This document shows positions 45,846 through 59,200 of a DNA stretch of 64,000 nt, in pieces. The DNA comes from Polytrichum commune (lineage: Eukaryota > Streptophyta > Polytrichopsida > Polytrichales > Polytrichaceae), in contig OX485807.1 in assembly GCA_950295325.1 (NCBI GenBank), positions 34,066,440-34,130,439 on the forward strand. The letters run 5' to 3'. Numbering within the stretch: the stretch's first letter is position 1; each line of letters begins with the position of its first letter. The notes below the pieces were generated by a model, which saw nothing but the letters and a program-made list of their open reading frames with translations, was not told the origin of the DNA and ran no database searches. Position numbers and translations under genes: made by a program.

Positions 45846-48387
45846 TTAAGCTTCAACATGGTTCTGAAATAGTCTTTCTTACATTATTCATGAACCTAGT
45901 GATTCTTTAATTTCTACAAGCCTTGCAAAGTCTTTAAAAATCATACATATAAAAAATGATGGGCTTGGCACTATGTTGCATATATTATCATGTATTTTAG
46001 AGAAAATAGATTCACAAGTGACATTGATGGTCAAAATGTTAAGTGTAAATTTGTATCCAAGGACACCCATGATGTGTGCTTACTCCCATATTTTCAAGAA
46101 ATCAAGGTATTCAACTAGATTTGAAAAGTGCACTTGAAGAATAAGGTGATTCTATATATAACAATATTTGATATCATCAAACATAGAAAAGCTCATACTG
46201 AGCTTTTTGACAAACATGAGCAACATGAAAGGCGTTCTCAATACTCAATATCCAAACCTCGCATCGCACGTTTAGAATGAAGATGGGATGAGTTGGAGCA
46301 TGTGGTGGGGAAATTATTTTCCCAAAATTCTACCCTAAGAGAGATCTCACTAGTGTTCCTTTTTGACGGGTCCACCTTCATTTCATTGATGGGTTACTTT
46401 TTATTTCGCCCTTCAATGTGACAGACAACATCAAAAACTACCTTTCAAATGATAGGCTGAGAAAATCACTATCTTTCACACAAATTTGAAAATCAAATCA
46501 TATTCTTTAAGAATGAAATATTATAGAGAAGTTTGAACTCCTTACAATATTTAGTCCAAACTAAGAGCTCTCCAATTCATCATGTTGCGCCGTAACTCAA
46601 AAATTGCCCTCCAATCCATATTCACCACCTCTATCCCCCATAATGAAACTCAAATCAAAGCATCCGAAGCATCCAACTTTAACGAAGCTTGCAAGTGGCT
46701 CTTGATAGCATTTTGTTTGAAAATCCCCTTTCACAAACTGCAATACTTGAGGGAATGACGAGTAATTTTTGCCAAAGTTTCATGAGATGTGGCCAATTGG
46801 TATACCACTCGTTGATGCCCCACAAAATTGCCATGCCTCATACAATGATTTGTTTTCACATTCATGCCTCAAAGTTTGTATAAACTCAAGCAACTTGGCT
46901 TTACTTGCATCACATTCAACTGACATCAATCCAAATTTTATGATCAATTACTCCAACCATTGCTCTAATGTAGTTATATGAGCTCCTTCATCACTTGGAT
47001 AATACTTTGAATAGAAATGTTTTGATGCATTGAAAACAAGTAAATCATGATACCTTTTTGTTCAAGCTATCCACAAGTGCTTGCACATACATAGCTCCCA
47101 TCATCTTATGTTATTATAGTGTGTCTTCCCGATCTAAAATCCGTATGTGATGCATAGAATGAAATGTGCCTTCAACATCATCACATGATCCCTCCTTGGT
47201 CTGCCCAACCTTGAATTACTTCCCTATGCCACCTCAAGGTTGATTTGATGATCTAGTTCGATAAAAACAAACAATTAAGCTTGAACAAAATTGTGCACAT
47301 GTTATTCTCAAATGAGAACATTGAAAGGAATCATCAAGCTCCGTGGTCTCAATATGCAATTGCTCAGTTAGCTCAAGTCTACTCTCATACTCTTCAACCA
47401 AACCCTCAACCTCCAACCCTAGATATTTTTACCAACTACTTCCTACCTTGACATTATTCAAACTTCCTTGCACACATCATCACAATTTGCATAATTTCTA
47501 TTAAACTCATGTTTGTGATCACATTCACATTGAAAACTCGACACAAACTCAAATCATGTTTAGTTAGGTGTCACTTACAAGCGTAGAAATCGACTTGTAT
47601 CTCCTAAGTCACTAGGAAATCGAAGCGTGGTTTATATACAACATGATACAACATTGTTTGCCCATAAGTATACAATATGGCTGAGGGGACCTTTCCTTTG
47701 GCGGGTGCAAAAAGGTTGATTTTTTTGTTCCCCCTTCTTTTTGCATTTCCATGTGACATGCGTGTTTCATTTTCGCGCTTCTTTCAACATGCAACAGTAA
47801 TTTAGGACTTTATAATGCCTTTCTTTGGCTAGTGACAGGTGCAAAAAGAAGCCTCGGATCTCATCCACCACTAAAGGGACCATAGCTCCTTTAAATTGGC
47901 CTCATTTGGGTGTTCTTTAACCCCAAAGTGGATGTGGGGGTAAAATGAACAAAATTTAGTGATGTGCCTGCAGCTTACATTTCTTGGCACATTTACGAGA
48001 ATTGGGGCCATCCAACCGTACAGATATGAGGTAGAGACCCACCATAGTTCTCCCCCAAAAAACATATTGGCCCAATCTAATGGTGCAATTTGTCGGATTC
48101 TACCAATTTTCAAGTATGTTTTGATTTTTTTTTTTCCCCCGCTGCCCAAGGTGAAAACACTCCTCGTTTTCTACGTTGCACTTCTCCTCCCGAGACCATA
48201 TTTTGTTGTTGCTTTCATGTGTGGAGTGTGAGTCTGATAAGGACCTCAACCAACCTTGCCCCCCTTCAAGTTCAACCCAGGAGTCCTCTGTTATTGACAT
48301 TTGCAATGCTTGAAACCTCAACCCGGTCCTCCTGTGTGTGAAATTTTGTCATCGGGCACCCCTGGCTCAGCCATCAATTGGCTTCTC
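45846..48387. other. Intergenic, no supported gene
   Basis: 2.5 kb of A/T-rich DNA. Small ORFs at 46.7 and 47.2-47.4 kb show no recognisable domain. Confidence 0.35.
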
Positions 48388-48390
48388 TGA

Positions 48391-48875
48391 GGGCCACTTC
48401 ACACACGAGACTGAGAGCCCGTGACCTTATACTTCAAGCACTCATTGGTGGAAAAGGCAGAGCCAGTCCAAGTTCACTTCCCACTACACTTGAGGGACCA
48501 ACGGAGTATGTGAATGCACGATAGATGTAAAGTCCACATAGATTCCTACATGACATCGAATGGATCATGTTTCATGGTCACTTGGACTATTTTCAAAAAT
48601 CACCTCTTGGAGGTAGGTCTAACACAAAACCGGGAGACCATGGCACTCTGAACGCTCATAACTGTTGGTTTATTCTATTTAATCATGTGTGAGGACCCGT
48701 ATGAATAGAAATTCATTGGAATAGCATTTAGTTGAAGGCTCGGTCACATATGACTTCACACTACACTTGAGGATCCGTAACCACACTACATGATTTTGAA
48801 GGTGTCTTGGGACACTTTCTTTTGGGCTCTCACAATTTCATGGTCACGGCTCTTGGCTCGTGTGTGAAGTGCCCC
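48391..48875. mobile_element. PIF/Harbinger-like MITE, family A, inverted copy
   Basis: 485 bp flanked by TGA at 48388-48390 and 48876-48878. Ends 'gggccacttcacacacgaga' and 'gctcgtgtgtgaagtgcccc'. Relative to the 41.1 kb copy its interior is in the opposite orientation. The TGA duplication shows the target is TNA, not strictly TWA. Confidence 0.9.
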
Positions 48876-49202
48876 TGAGATCCCTTCAGTGAGACCACTC
48901 GCTCCTGCAATGCGAACCCAATGCAACTTCTAGCACCTCATTCAGCCCAAACATGAGCAAATCAAAGGCAAATTGGTGACTCTTCTCCCACACTCTGTAT
49001 GTGAAAGAAACTTCACATACACTTTTGTAGCCTGCCCGTCAAAGTGCTGTTGGGCTGCCCGACCAGGTGCCTCGGGCTACTTGTGCTTTACTGAGCCTAT
49101 GATTCGGATATTGGTGTGGAGTTAGGGTTGCAGAGGCTAAGCCATAAACATTATGACCAAGGGCTAAAACCAGGGTCCGAATATTGATTATTGGGCATAA
49201 TC

Positions 49203-49455
49203 ATGGTCGGTTTCCACCATGGACCATGAAGTGGGACCTTTCAAGATGGCCTTTTTCCATGGTCCGATTTGATGGTCCAACTTCCATGGTCAGATTTTTC
49301 AAAGCCTTTGGACCCCTCACTAGGTGTTAACCGATTCTGGATCAAGAGGAATGACCATGTACCAAAAAATGACCGTGTTGATTTTTTTTTTAATATATGT
49401 CCAAAAAGGATAGTTTTGAAAAAAAAAATCAAGTTTGATAATTCTTTTGTCTTCT
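49203..49455. mobile_element. MITE family B-related fragment, left end
   Basis: 'ggtcggtttccaccatggac' then 'ggtccaacttccatggtcag', 'accgattctggatcaagagg' and 'aatgaccatgta'. The same series occurs in the same orientation at 51,187-51,480. Truncated; no right end found. Confidence 0.6.
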
Positions 49456-51183
49456 CTTCCCCCCATAAACATCTTGACTCCATTGTAACACACCGTCATG
49501 GTCAATCTCAAGATATAGATGCTCATCATGTGGTGGAGCATTGGCCTCCTTCCGCAAAGTAAAGACACATGCGCCAACAGGGACCATTTTCTCAAAACCA
49601 TCTCCAAATCTCACTCTCAACATTTTTTGTTGATTACTCTCGTCAATCCAAGACTCCAATGCCATTCCACACTCCCAAATCACCTCCTCACAATCGTTCA
49701 TTGAGCAATCGCCATGGACAAGATATTGTGGTACTCTCAATGGTCTCATAGAAGTGCCCACTCTGCACTCTTCCACATTATGAAGACCTTCCGCATTGAA
49801 ATGGCTAGTGTGGAGGTTTGTATATTCTCTTGATACATTGAGATCGGGAACTTCCGATTCAACGCATCCACTTGAGCAATTTCTGTTTCCCTTTTGGAGA
49901 GGTGGCATCTCTAGATTCCTTGCTCATGGCCATTTTGTTGGGTGTCATGGATTGCAAGCCGTGCATATGATCCTCTCCCCTCCCCAACTCTCCGAATTCC
50001 TCCTGCATTATCAATGGGTGGGTTGAAGCTAGTTGACCTGGACCCGAAGACTGAAGCCATGCTTGCTTCCTCAAAGTCTTCAGTGAATGAACTTGAGCTT
50101 GCTCGTTGTTTGCATTCGCGAGATTCTCATGTAGTCTGGGCTTGACATTCAAATGCGAGCTCCGCCGCTTCCGGATGGGTGGCAGACTCGAAGTTGTGTT
50201 ATGTGCAGACTCCAGAATGGCATTGTAGGTGGGGGTGGAGGTGGATTGCGGCCCCAACCATGCCTCTACCTCCGTCCACCAATTATCATGTGCTTGATTC
50301 CTCTCCATCTCTGCTCCGGGCGTCTCCCTCATCACATGCGTAAACTCCTGCCTAGTACTGCGTGTCGCCACCGTTAGGCCAAATTACATGAAGGGCCTAG
50401 TTGATTTAAGCAAGTATTGGACGTCGTATCACCCACCCTACAGCTCTTGCGAGGTTCCTTCTCCACAGGTACCTCGCCTGGATCAGAGACCTAGCCAATG
50501 TTCCAACACCCCAGCTCCTGGGTCTATGGGCAGCAAACAACTGATGAGTTGTGGCTAGAAGATTCAACATCCTTGCCAGTTGCAAGGCCGACAATCCAAC
50601 ATCAGCCGTTAGCCATCTCCGCATCCTCTCTCTGGCCTCTGTACGATCATGGACAACCTGCAGGTGGGATTGAACAGGGAGGTCCATTGCAGGATACATA
50701 ACGCTCGTGATTTGTGTTGTGGTCACCGAGATCATTGTGGCCCTCGTGTGCGAGGTGAATTGCAATTCAATAGTGGAGTGAGTGGGAAGAATGCGGCGGC
50801 TGCCTGGATTCTCCTAGTGCCGTTGGCACACAATCGATCGTTAGGAGATTGGATGAGTTCGCAGATCACGCTGTGGATTAGGGGGTGTGCTTTATTTTTT
50901 AAAGGCAATCTACACTCAAATCTACCGTGCGAATTCATGCTCGTTGTTGCCTCCGACGACGGGGCCTTGAAGGTCTTGGAGACAGTTGGACGTCGGTTGT
51001 TGCGTAGCCGCCACGTGGCAAAGCGGGAACCCTTTCAAACTGACTGGGTCGGGATCTTCGTTTTGCACTCTGACAGCGCGGGCAACAACTCAAGCTGCCC
51101 GCCTAACGAAACCTTATATTTTTCTGCTACCCAGGCTCTTCTATTTTTCCAGACGGGCAGCACCAAGAATGACGCTGGCGGGC
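49456..51183. other. GC-richer block with unrecognised overlapping ORFs (possible gene fragment)
   Basis: A 1.7 kb stretch clearly richer in G/C than its surroundings, lying between two direct family B-like fragments. On the minus strand two frames overlap: 50371-49859 (170 residues) and 49908-49429 (159 residues, including CEEVIWECGMALESWIDESN and FEKMVPVGACVFTLRKEAN). These could be one coding region broken by a frameshift or an intron near 49.88 kb. A further minus frame (50765-50406) and a plus frame (50649-51212) overlap and cannot both be real. I recognise no domain. It may be a captured or interrupted host-gene fragment; it could also be non-coding. Confidence 0.35.
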
Positions 51184-51186
51184 TTA

Positions 51187-51480
51187 GGGCCGGTTTACAC
51201 CATGGACCATGAACTGGGACCATGGGAGACGGCCTTTTTCTATGGTCCAACTTGATGGGTCAACTTCCATGGTCTGATTTCTTTTTTAAATTAATTTACA
51301 AAGTTTTTGGGCCTCTTACTGGGTGTAAACCGAATGTGGACCAAGAGGAATGACCATGCACCCAAAAGTGAATGCGTTGATTTTATAAATATACCTTCAA
51401 AGAGGACAATTTTGACAAAAAATCAAGGTTTGACCATTCTCTTGTCTTCTCTTATTTTCATCTTCTCTTTCCCAAAAAAA
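51187..51480. mobile_element. MITE family B-related copy
   Basis: Starts after TTA (51184-51186) with 'gggccggtttacaccatgga'. Shares its interior with 49,203-49,455 and its terminus with the family B element at 14,435. The right end is not identifiable. Confidence 0.65.
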
Positions 51481-51737
51481 AATTCATCAAAATTTTACTA
51501 TAACAACCACAACATTGAAATTTTATAATAGTCGTACGTGTTTAGTATAGTGCACCCCTGAGTGAATTAGACATTTCTACCTTAAACGAACCTAAAATTT
51601 GTCCCTATGATATTCTTCAGTTAGGTAAGCTTATGATGCCAATAATTTCCTAGGGTGAACCACCGTCCTTCAATAGAAGCGGTCACAAATCCGTAGCTGT
51701 GACTTCAAACCTATTCAAGCAATCATCGGAAAAAATA

Positions 51738-51799
51738 TTAATGATAGCGTTTGATCCCCTAGTAGGTTACGGGATTCTTGGATCAAACGCTATCATTAA
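51738..51799. repeat. Perfect 20-bp inverted repeat with 22-nt loop
   Basis: 51738-51757 'ttaatgatagcgtttgatcc' and 51780-51799, its exact reverse complement. The perfect match implies recent origin or selection. Could be the ends of a tiny element or a hairpin. Confidence 0.9.
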
Positions 51800-51938
51800 G
51801 ATTTCCCCACGTACCATTGCCAATCGCTCCATCAACTCATAACTCACACCATGGATGCTTAGGCTTGGGTAGGCCTCTTGGACACTTAGGAGTTATGTTT
51901 TTGTTTGAAAGCTTTGGTGGTTGCCAAATGATGCATTT

Positions 51939-51968
51939 GAAAAGAAAAGAAAAGAAAAGAAAAGAAAA
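51939..51968. repeat. (GAAAA)n microsatellite
   Basis: About six copies of the pentamer. Confidence 0.9.
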
Positions 51969-54900
51969 CCTTTTGAAAAGTCATGCAATATTTTCCGGCC
52001 AGCCTTTCATGGTGAAGTTTGACAGAAAGATTTCCCTCACAATTTCACGTACTCTATAGTATTATTTAGTTTTGGTCAAAGCTTTCAGACCTTTGACAAC
52101 TCACCAACTAATTCAACTATTAGTTAACTAGTTGCCTGTCATAACTATAGGTGTTTGCGATTTGACCTGCCAAAAAATGTAGTTAACTATAGTTGTTTTA
52201 AATTCGGTCTGCCAAGAAACTCTAGTTGGATATAGTTATATTTAGCTAACTAAATATCTAGTTAAATAGAGTTGAGTGCAACATGTTCACGGAAATGTAT
52301 TGTAATGTTGTAGTGTCACTAGTGTGTTATTTGAGTTGTTGGTGTACATGGAGATTGTTCTGGAGCCCAACATTGTGACGTACAACGTTAATCCCAATCT
52401 ATTGTAATGATCATATAAAGGCGTTTCTTGTTGATCCTCAGTGGCATGAGCATATTTAAGACCCTCAACTGAAGCAAATTAAGAGGCAAAGTTCCTCGAA
52501 TACACAATAATACTTGGAATTTTTCTAGTTAACTATAGTTGTTCCCTAAAATGTATTGCAAAAATTATAGTTGACTATAGTTATTTTGGCAGTTGTCCGA
52601 GGTCGGAAAGCTTTGCCTATGATACAAGGAATGATGAGATTGTGTTTCAATTAAAACACTTGCTGCAAGCACAACTTTGACAAAAATGCTTGAGAGTCCC
52701 ACAATGTCCAAGGATATTTTTGGGCATAATCGGTTGAGATCCTAGTGTTCCCAAGACCAACCAGTTACATGTTGATTCAGGTCGTGCACCTTTCATAACA
52801 CGCATGAGTATACGTGAGTGCACAAAATTGGTATCAATTTGAAATTTTCCGTATCACATATACATATGCTATAGAACTTATAACTCGTAGTAATGTACAT
52901 GTATGGAGGGCCTCTAGAATATATATAACATTTGTACTTGTATGGTAGGGTCATTATACTTAAATGGGGTAGGTACTTAATATTGGATGAAATAATGATG
53001 AATGATTTTCTCATTTCCTTAACTTGTCCACGTATGTATGGAAGACTCAATATTAGGGTTTTGGAAGGGGTGGTTGAGTTGAGAACGAGGCCAGTTCATG
53101 CTTAGAGTTGCAAGAGGAACCGCCCAATGCTTCTTTGTGGTTGATGCGGGTGGTTGCGGGCGGCTGATGCCTTGGTTAGATCATGGGTGGCATTGAAATT
53201 GCAAAGGTGTTGATTCCCAAGTGGCTATTCTCTCAATCATTTTTGTATCATTAGTTTACCTCCAATATGTGCAACAATTTGGATGAAGCATTTAGGGATT
53301 GCAAGTTCTAGGATCAAGCATGGAGATCGGTTTATGTTCATATCAAAAAGGAACCAACAATAAGTGGACTTACAATCTTACAAATCATTTGATGGTAGAT
53401 TTAAACACAATAATTGCATTAGCTTCTATGACATATATTGCAGACATAGATGCTTGTGACTTACATCCAGGGGATGAAAAAATCTTCAACAACTTTAGTA
53501 ATGAATCCTTGGGTTTTACATTATACATGCAATAGGGGGTTCATTATTATTCAGAAGTATATTTGCATACTTATGTTAATGACTATATGTGAATGTAATT
53601 TTTTTTTACATATACATATTGTCACTTGTATTTTTATCATTGAAATTGTACATGTATGGTTTGATGTTACAAATGAAAACTTACAGATAGGGGAGTTTTA
53701 AAGTATGTTGCGAATGCACGTGGTTCAAGGTTTTTATTGAAAGGTACAATCCATGGGCATGTTGACACCTTTCGGTTTTTCTCTATTAAAATGAGAATAT
53801 TTTGGAGATCCTTCTAAATGGATCAATAAAATTCATGGAGTCTTGAATTTGAACCATTTATTTCTCATACTCAATTTGTTCATCCGTAACTAGTGGTCGG
53901 TTCTCTCCTATGGGGGGGGGGGGGCACTCATAGTACATTTTTGGAGACACCTGCGACAACCACTTATTTTCAAAGGGGGTATTATCTTCAGAAATTAGAA
54001 TATTAAGAGTCCTTGAAGTAGAAAAAAGAGCTATTAAAAAATTTAATACCCTATTGGTAATTAGAAATCTAGAATGTATTCAATATTAAATACCTTATTC
54101 TTCTTACAAATTTTTGATAGCCTTTAATATTTAGCTAAAGGGGGGGGGGTGGTTGCATGGTGAATTGGCATTTTAACAAGGGGATTGCATTATTATGGTA
54201 TGGCAAGAAGAAAACACAATAGAAATTAATTACACCAACAAAATTGTAATGCAAAATGCAAGTAGAGTGCAACCTTAAAAATTTAGTGTGTTAAGAAACA
54301 CAACTTTCCAACATTTGCAGGATAGCAAGAGTTTGTACAACATTTGCAAAAGAATTTCAAACATCAAATATTGTCTCAAATATATCCCTTCATGTCAACG
54401 TTTAAACATAATGAAGTTCAAAGTCTCCTTAATGAAGAGAAACCTTCATGCAATAAAATTGAGCCCTCCATCTTCTTTGATGAAGCAAAATGTGGTCCCT
54501 TACACATGTTATATTGCATGGTATTTTTTTTTTATGATTGATTTCCAACATTAATTTGCCCCCTATATTTCATATAGAATTATTCAAAATTTTACGTCGA
54601 ATGAATATTAAATGCCTTATATTTTATCGCACTTCGTTTTTAGAGTACCGCTAGTGCCCCCCCCCCCAGGGGTTCTCCCCTTTCATTGGTGTCCAAGTTG
54701 CTTCAATGCTTTGGGCAACATGTGAATGATTACTAATGTCATTGTGTGCCGATCGATTATTATGGTCTTGTTACACAATGTCTAAACTAAAAAAAGAAGG
54801 TATACGATTCTTAAGACTAATCAAATGTTGTGCATACAATGTACGGAAGACCATCTTGATTGGAGTACATGCATAGTCCTCTTTCCTATTTGTCTTGGAG

Positions 54901-55753
54901 ATCTTTAGGGAGAGAGAATAATTGTGTCTTTGTGCATCCTAACTCATGGTACATATGTCTACCAACCATAGTACGACACCTTGACTATTTGACGCTTTTC
55001 TTTGAACGAAACTTTCTATTGTTAACTTACCTCCATGCTATGATGACTATATTATGATGCTCGTGATACGACATTTTGGAGGCTCGATATGTCATATAAT
55101 AGAGGTAATTAATGTGCATGAGTGGTGGGATCCATGTGCATTTCAAGGTTCATATGTGATTAGTACTTTGGAGCATGCAAGGGAACCTTAGGGAACATTA
55201 TGAGCATTGGGAAACTCTGGGGAAACATTGAAGAACATTGTAAGCATTGGGAAACCTTGGGAAACGTTGTGAGGATTGGAAAGCTTAGGGGGGGAATGTT
55301 GTGAGCATATTTCTTCAACACTCATGTCTTTTCATACTTATGCATATTCATTATGTATACGAAATGACATTTTAGATTAAATACACCAATCTCTTAAAAA
55401 ACCTCAATAGTATGACATTTGAAACCAAAATGTCATTATATTGAGAATATGACATTGGATAATTTGACATTTTCTCGAGTGACCAAACGTGTCTTAATAA
55501 AGAGGGATAAGAATAACATGATACATTTTAGGAGAGATGCATTTAAAGATTCTATAGCATATTGAGAAGTTAATATAAACTCAAACGTTACTTTTGTGAA
55601 TAGATATGGAAAAGGTAAAAAAAACCTTGTGAAGTGCATTTATTCTAGTACCCTTCAATTTAAAAGGCATAACGAGGCCTGCACCCTTGAACTATGCTTA
55701 GGGTTAAGGTGCAACACAAAGTAATAGGACTTACGGGATTCCTCAACAACTAA

Positions 55754-56096
55754 GGCTACGTTTATATTTGGGTACATGTCCAAGAAAATTGAGGTCCAAA
55801 GCATTCTCAAGGGGCTTCATTTTTGGACTAAGAATTGAACCCAAGTTTGAAGATTGGTTTCTAAAATCAAAAGGAGTTTTTTTTAAATAAAAATAAAAAT
55901 AAAAATAAAATTTTTAAGTGGGATCGTCGATATTTGGTAGGAAACTAATGCACCATTAGCACCACTTCAAAAAAAAATTAATGTGTTGGACATGGATCCT
56001 AGTGTAAACTCCTTGGGTCCACAACTTTGCTCTCGACCAATTAGATCACTCAATTTTTGAAGTCTCTTTGCTCTTGAACCGTATGTGGAACTGCCC
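55754..56096. mobile_element. MITE family D
   Basis: Flanked by TAA at 55751-55753 and 56097-56099. Interior 'gaacccaagtttgaagattg' and 'ccaccttcaaa/cttca' sequence recurs in both arms of the 7.3-8.0 kb inverted repeat. The terminal inverted repeat is weak, so the family assignment rests on the duplication and shared interior. Confidence 0.55.
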
Positions 56097-56275
56097 TAAT
56101 TCTATCTATGACTTCTAGATGGCTAACATGGAGACCCTCTTGCAACCTACAAAACCATTTGAATTACATTCCATATTGTTCACCCCCCCCCCCTCCCCCC
56201 CAAAACACACACACACACACACACACACATGGATATTGATATTATAACACCATTGAAACGGAACCCTACTGTGAG
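56063..56275. repeat. Direct repeat, copy 1 (includes poly-C and (CA)n)
   Basis: About 210 bp nearly identical to 59,946-60,155: 'ccctaattctatctat', 'gatggctaacatggagaccc', poly-C, (CA)n, 'atggatattgat'. Covers the family D right end and its flank. Confidence 0.85.
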
Positions 56276-59200
56276 CCAAATTTTTTGTCGAACAATTTAA
56301 CTATGGGTAGAGAGGTAGTAAGGGGATGAAGTAGCATCCAGACGAATGAAAATAATTAACTATAGGCTATGAAGAGTAGTTATAACTATAGGTGTGGACG
56401 TAGGTGTAGAGCATATTTTTGGGCTATAGTCTGAAACAAGACTTTTTGAACCGAGCTTTTTGAAGAATAGATGAAAATGTTGGGCCATAGCCAAATGAAA
56501 GGAGCTCAGTAGCGGTTTTAGCAACCGAGTGATGTTAGGAAGGAGTTATAGCTGTTTCAGAGAAGGAAGGATAAGAGACTATTGCCGAAGAGAGGAGACA
56601 AACCATAATCAAAGAGTTTTTCGGGCAATAAGCTAGAGTAGTCGCAGATAGCGAGGAATGTGTAGGACCGGCCACAATCCCAAAGTTAAATGCCTTTGTA
56701 TTGACTCTGTGATAGAGCGAAGTGAGGCATTGCAATGAAAATCAATTCAAGCTATAGCCTTCAAATAATTGAGACATTCTTTTATGTTGACGATGTATGT
56801 GAGTGAGAGCAATTGTCTGTTGTGGAAAGAATGCATGCCTTGAGCAGATTGAAGAGAGAGATCGGAGTATGAGTGGGAGGCCCAGAGATTGAGTGTTTGA
56901 GAGTAAGCAAACTTATAGATCATGTGCGAGTGAAGGCATCTTGGCATAAGAAGAAATACAACAGTGAGAGAGAAATTGAAACATGAATATTTGAGATTGG
57001 TGAGAGACTGAATGAACCAACGTGAAGAAGCATTGAGTGGTGACGAAGCACCTTGGCTATAGCCAAATTGAATCCCTGCCCAGAGAGAGGATAACTAAGT
57101 ATAATGCCGAAAGGCTAACCTAATTGATATCGCCAAGAGCCAGCAAGGCTAAGAACCTCCACTCGGGAGCAAAGCTAAGAGAGAGAGAATGCTAGAGGGT
57201 TGAGGCGCGACCTTGATACTAAAAACCAGAGAAAGACCATAGCCAGTTGAGGAAGTTAATTAGCCACCTGTGAGAGGGGAGGTTAGCGAGAGAGAGAGAG
57301 CATATATCGGGAAGGACTGTCGCCAACGAGGGAGAGATGAGGACCCCGAGAATTAGTTAGGCTCAATGTGAGTGAATGGCCGAGAGAGAGAAAGTGCTAT
57401 CAAAGTGGAGATAACTGCAGTTTGATGATGAGAACATGGACATGCTAATCCTAGATGTGAGAGAAGTATGGGTCGAGAGTGTAGCAATCATAATGAATTA
57501 GTATGTGAATTTGTCACTTGACGTTGAAATGATGAATTAAGAAATTAATTATTAACGTTGCTTATCGTAGTTGACGTGATTAACATTTGGCTAATTAAAA
57601 CTTTATGCTAATACAAAATATAGCCATGTATGTTTGTTTTTATCTTGAATTGTGCAGAGATTACAAACCAAGATGCTAATGTGTGATGGTTCATGAATAA
57701 GATAAGGTCATAAAGGAATATTGATATAAGGAAAATAATGAATTGAACCATTGTGTTGAATGAAATCATTTGAATTAAGATTGATGGCATTGCATTATTG
57801 TTTTATGAAAGCAAAAAGATACTAACCCCAATAGGATGAAAATTCATTGGAAGGCTAGTGCCAAGATACGAAAAGACTATTGCCAAAGCTTTTGAGCTTC
57901 ACGACGGAATAAGAAAGCATGGAACTAGAGTGATAGGAGTCGACTGATAGGACAGACCCACACACGACTCAAAGCACCAATGAATCATAAGAATGGAAGC
58001 TAAGCATGAGGGAGAGGAAATAAATGAGTAAAAGACCTAGATTGTTATTAGAACCTTAATCCAATTTGACATTAATCCTTATAGACACCAACTCAGTCTT
58101 CCTAGAGACCTAGTCCTTTGGTTGTTTCTTTTGGGTTGGTTTGAGCCCTAGTTAAAACCTTAACTACAGTAGGTGCCCGTTGTTAGTTATGGCAACTATC
58201 ATCATCCTTGCGAAAGGGGTTGGCAACGGAGAAGGAGGCAAGCATTCACTGAACATTATTGAGCGCCGAGTAAAACTTATAGGTTTGTCTCCCTCAACAC
58301 CGAGAACAGGCGAGGTTATAGTTGAACTGTTTTCTTTATAATTTCGGTAATCACTATAGTGATTGTGGGGTTACCAATTTCTGTTGAAGCATATTGTTGT
58401 TTTGAATGAAAAGCTTATTGAAGGACTGAAGTCCGGTCGAACTATTTTATGGTTTTGAAGAATGAATGGGAATCGTGAACTATTGTCCACTATTGAAGTT
58501 GCAATTGTCTAAGTGAGAGTTTGCGAGTATAATTGAGCGCGTCAGAGCATAATTTGAATATATATATATAAGGGTGATGTGATAAACTATAGTCTATCGT
58601 TGAGATTACAATTGACTAAGTCTAAAACATCAAGTGGAATTGAATGATTGTGGAGGGCAATGTGAGATTGAGAGAGAGAGTTGATCAACCTTAGAGTGAA
58701 AGAGGATACGAATCAGAAAGAGGAATAACATATGGAAAAGTGAACGAGAGTTAAGAGAATATGAATGTATAAGGAACCAAAAAGGGAATTCAAGATTGAA
58801 AGCTATTGTTGGTCGAAACTGAACATTGTTCAACAATCGTCTCATAGTTAAGACCATTCTGAAGTTCGGCATTTGGGAGCGAGAGAATAAAGAACATTAA
58901 CCTAAATAGAGAGAGTGAGAGAGTGAGCTATTGTCTGATGAGTTAGAGGATAGATAAGAGTATTGTTGAGCGTAAATATAGAGCAGAGTGTTTAGGTGTT
59001 GTCTAAGAAAGAAGCCGCGAGAGGAACTAAGTCCCGTGATAGACATAGTCTGAGTGAAGTAGTCGTAAGGTCAAGGGTCATTATGTGAGTGAAAAGATTG
59101 ATAATTGTTGAGCCTGTGAGGGGATAAGTTGTATAGTTAACATACGATAATAGATGGAGTGAATACTATGGGTTGGTAGAAGTAAAATCTTCTTAGTCAA

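Larger units (their letters stand above)
51481..55753. other. Intergenic, no supported gene
   Basis: 4.3 kb of mostly A/T-rich DNA. Contains a perfect 20-bp palindrome and a (GAAAA)n run (listed separately), poly-G/C runs near 53,913, 54,141 and 54,657, and a diverged 'ctagttaactatagtt' motif repeated several times at 52.1-52.6 kb. Confidence 0.4.
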
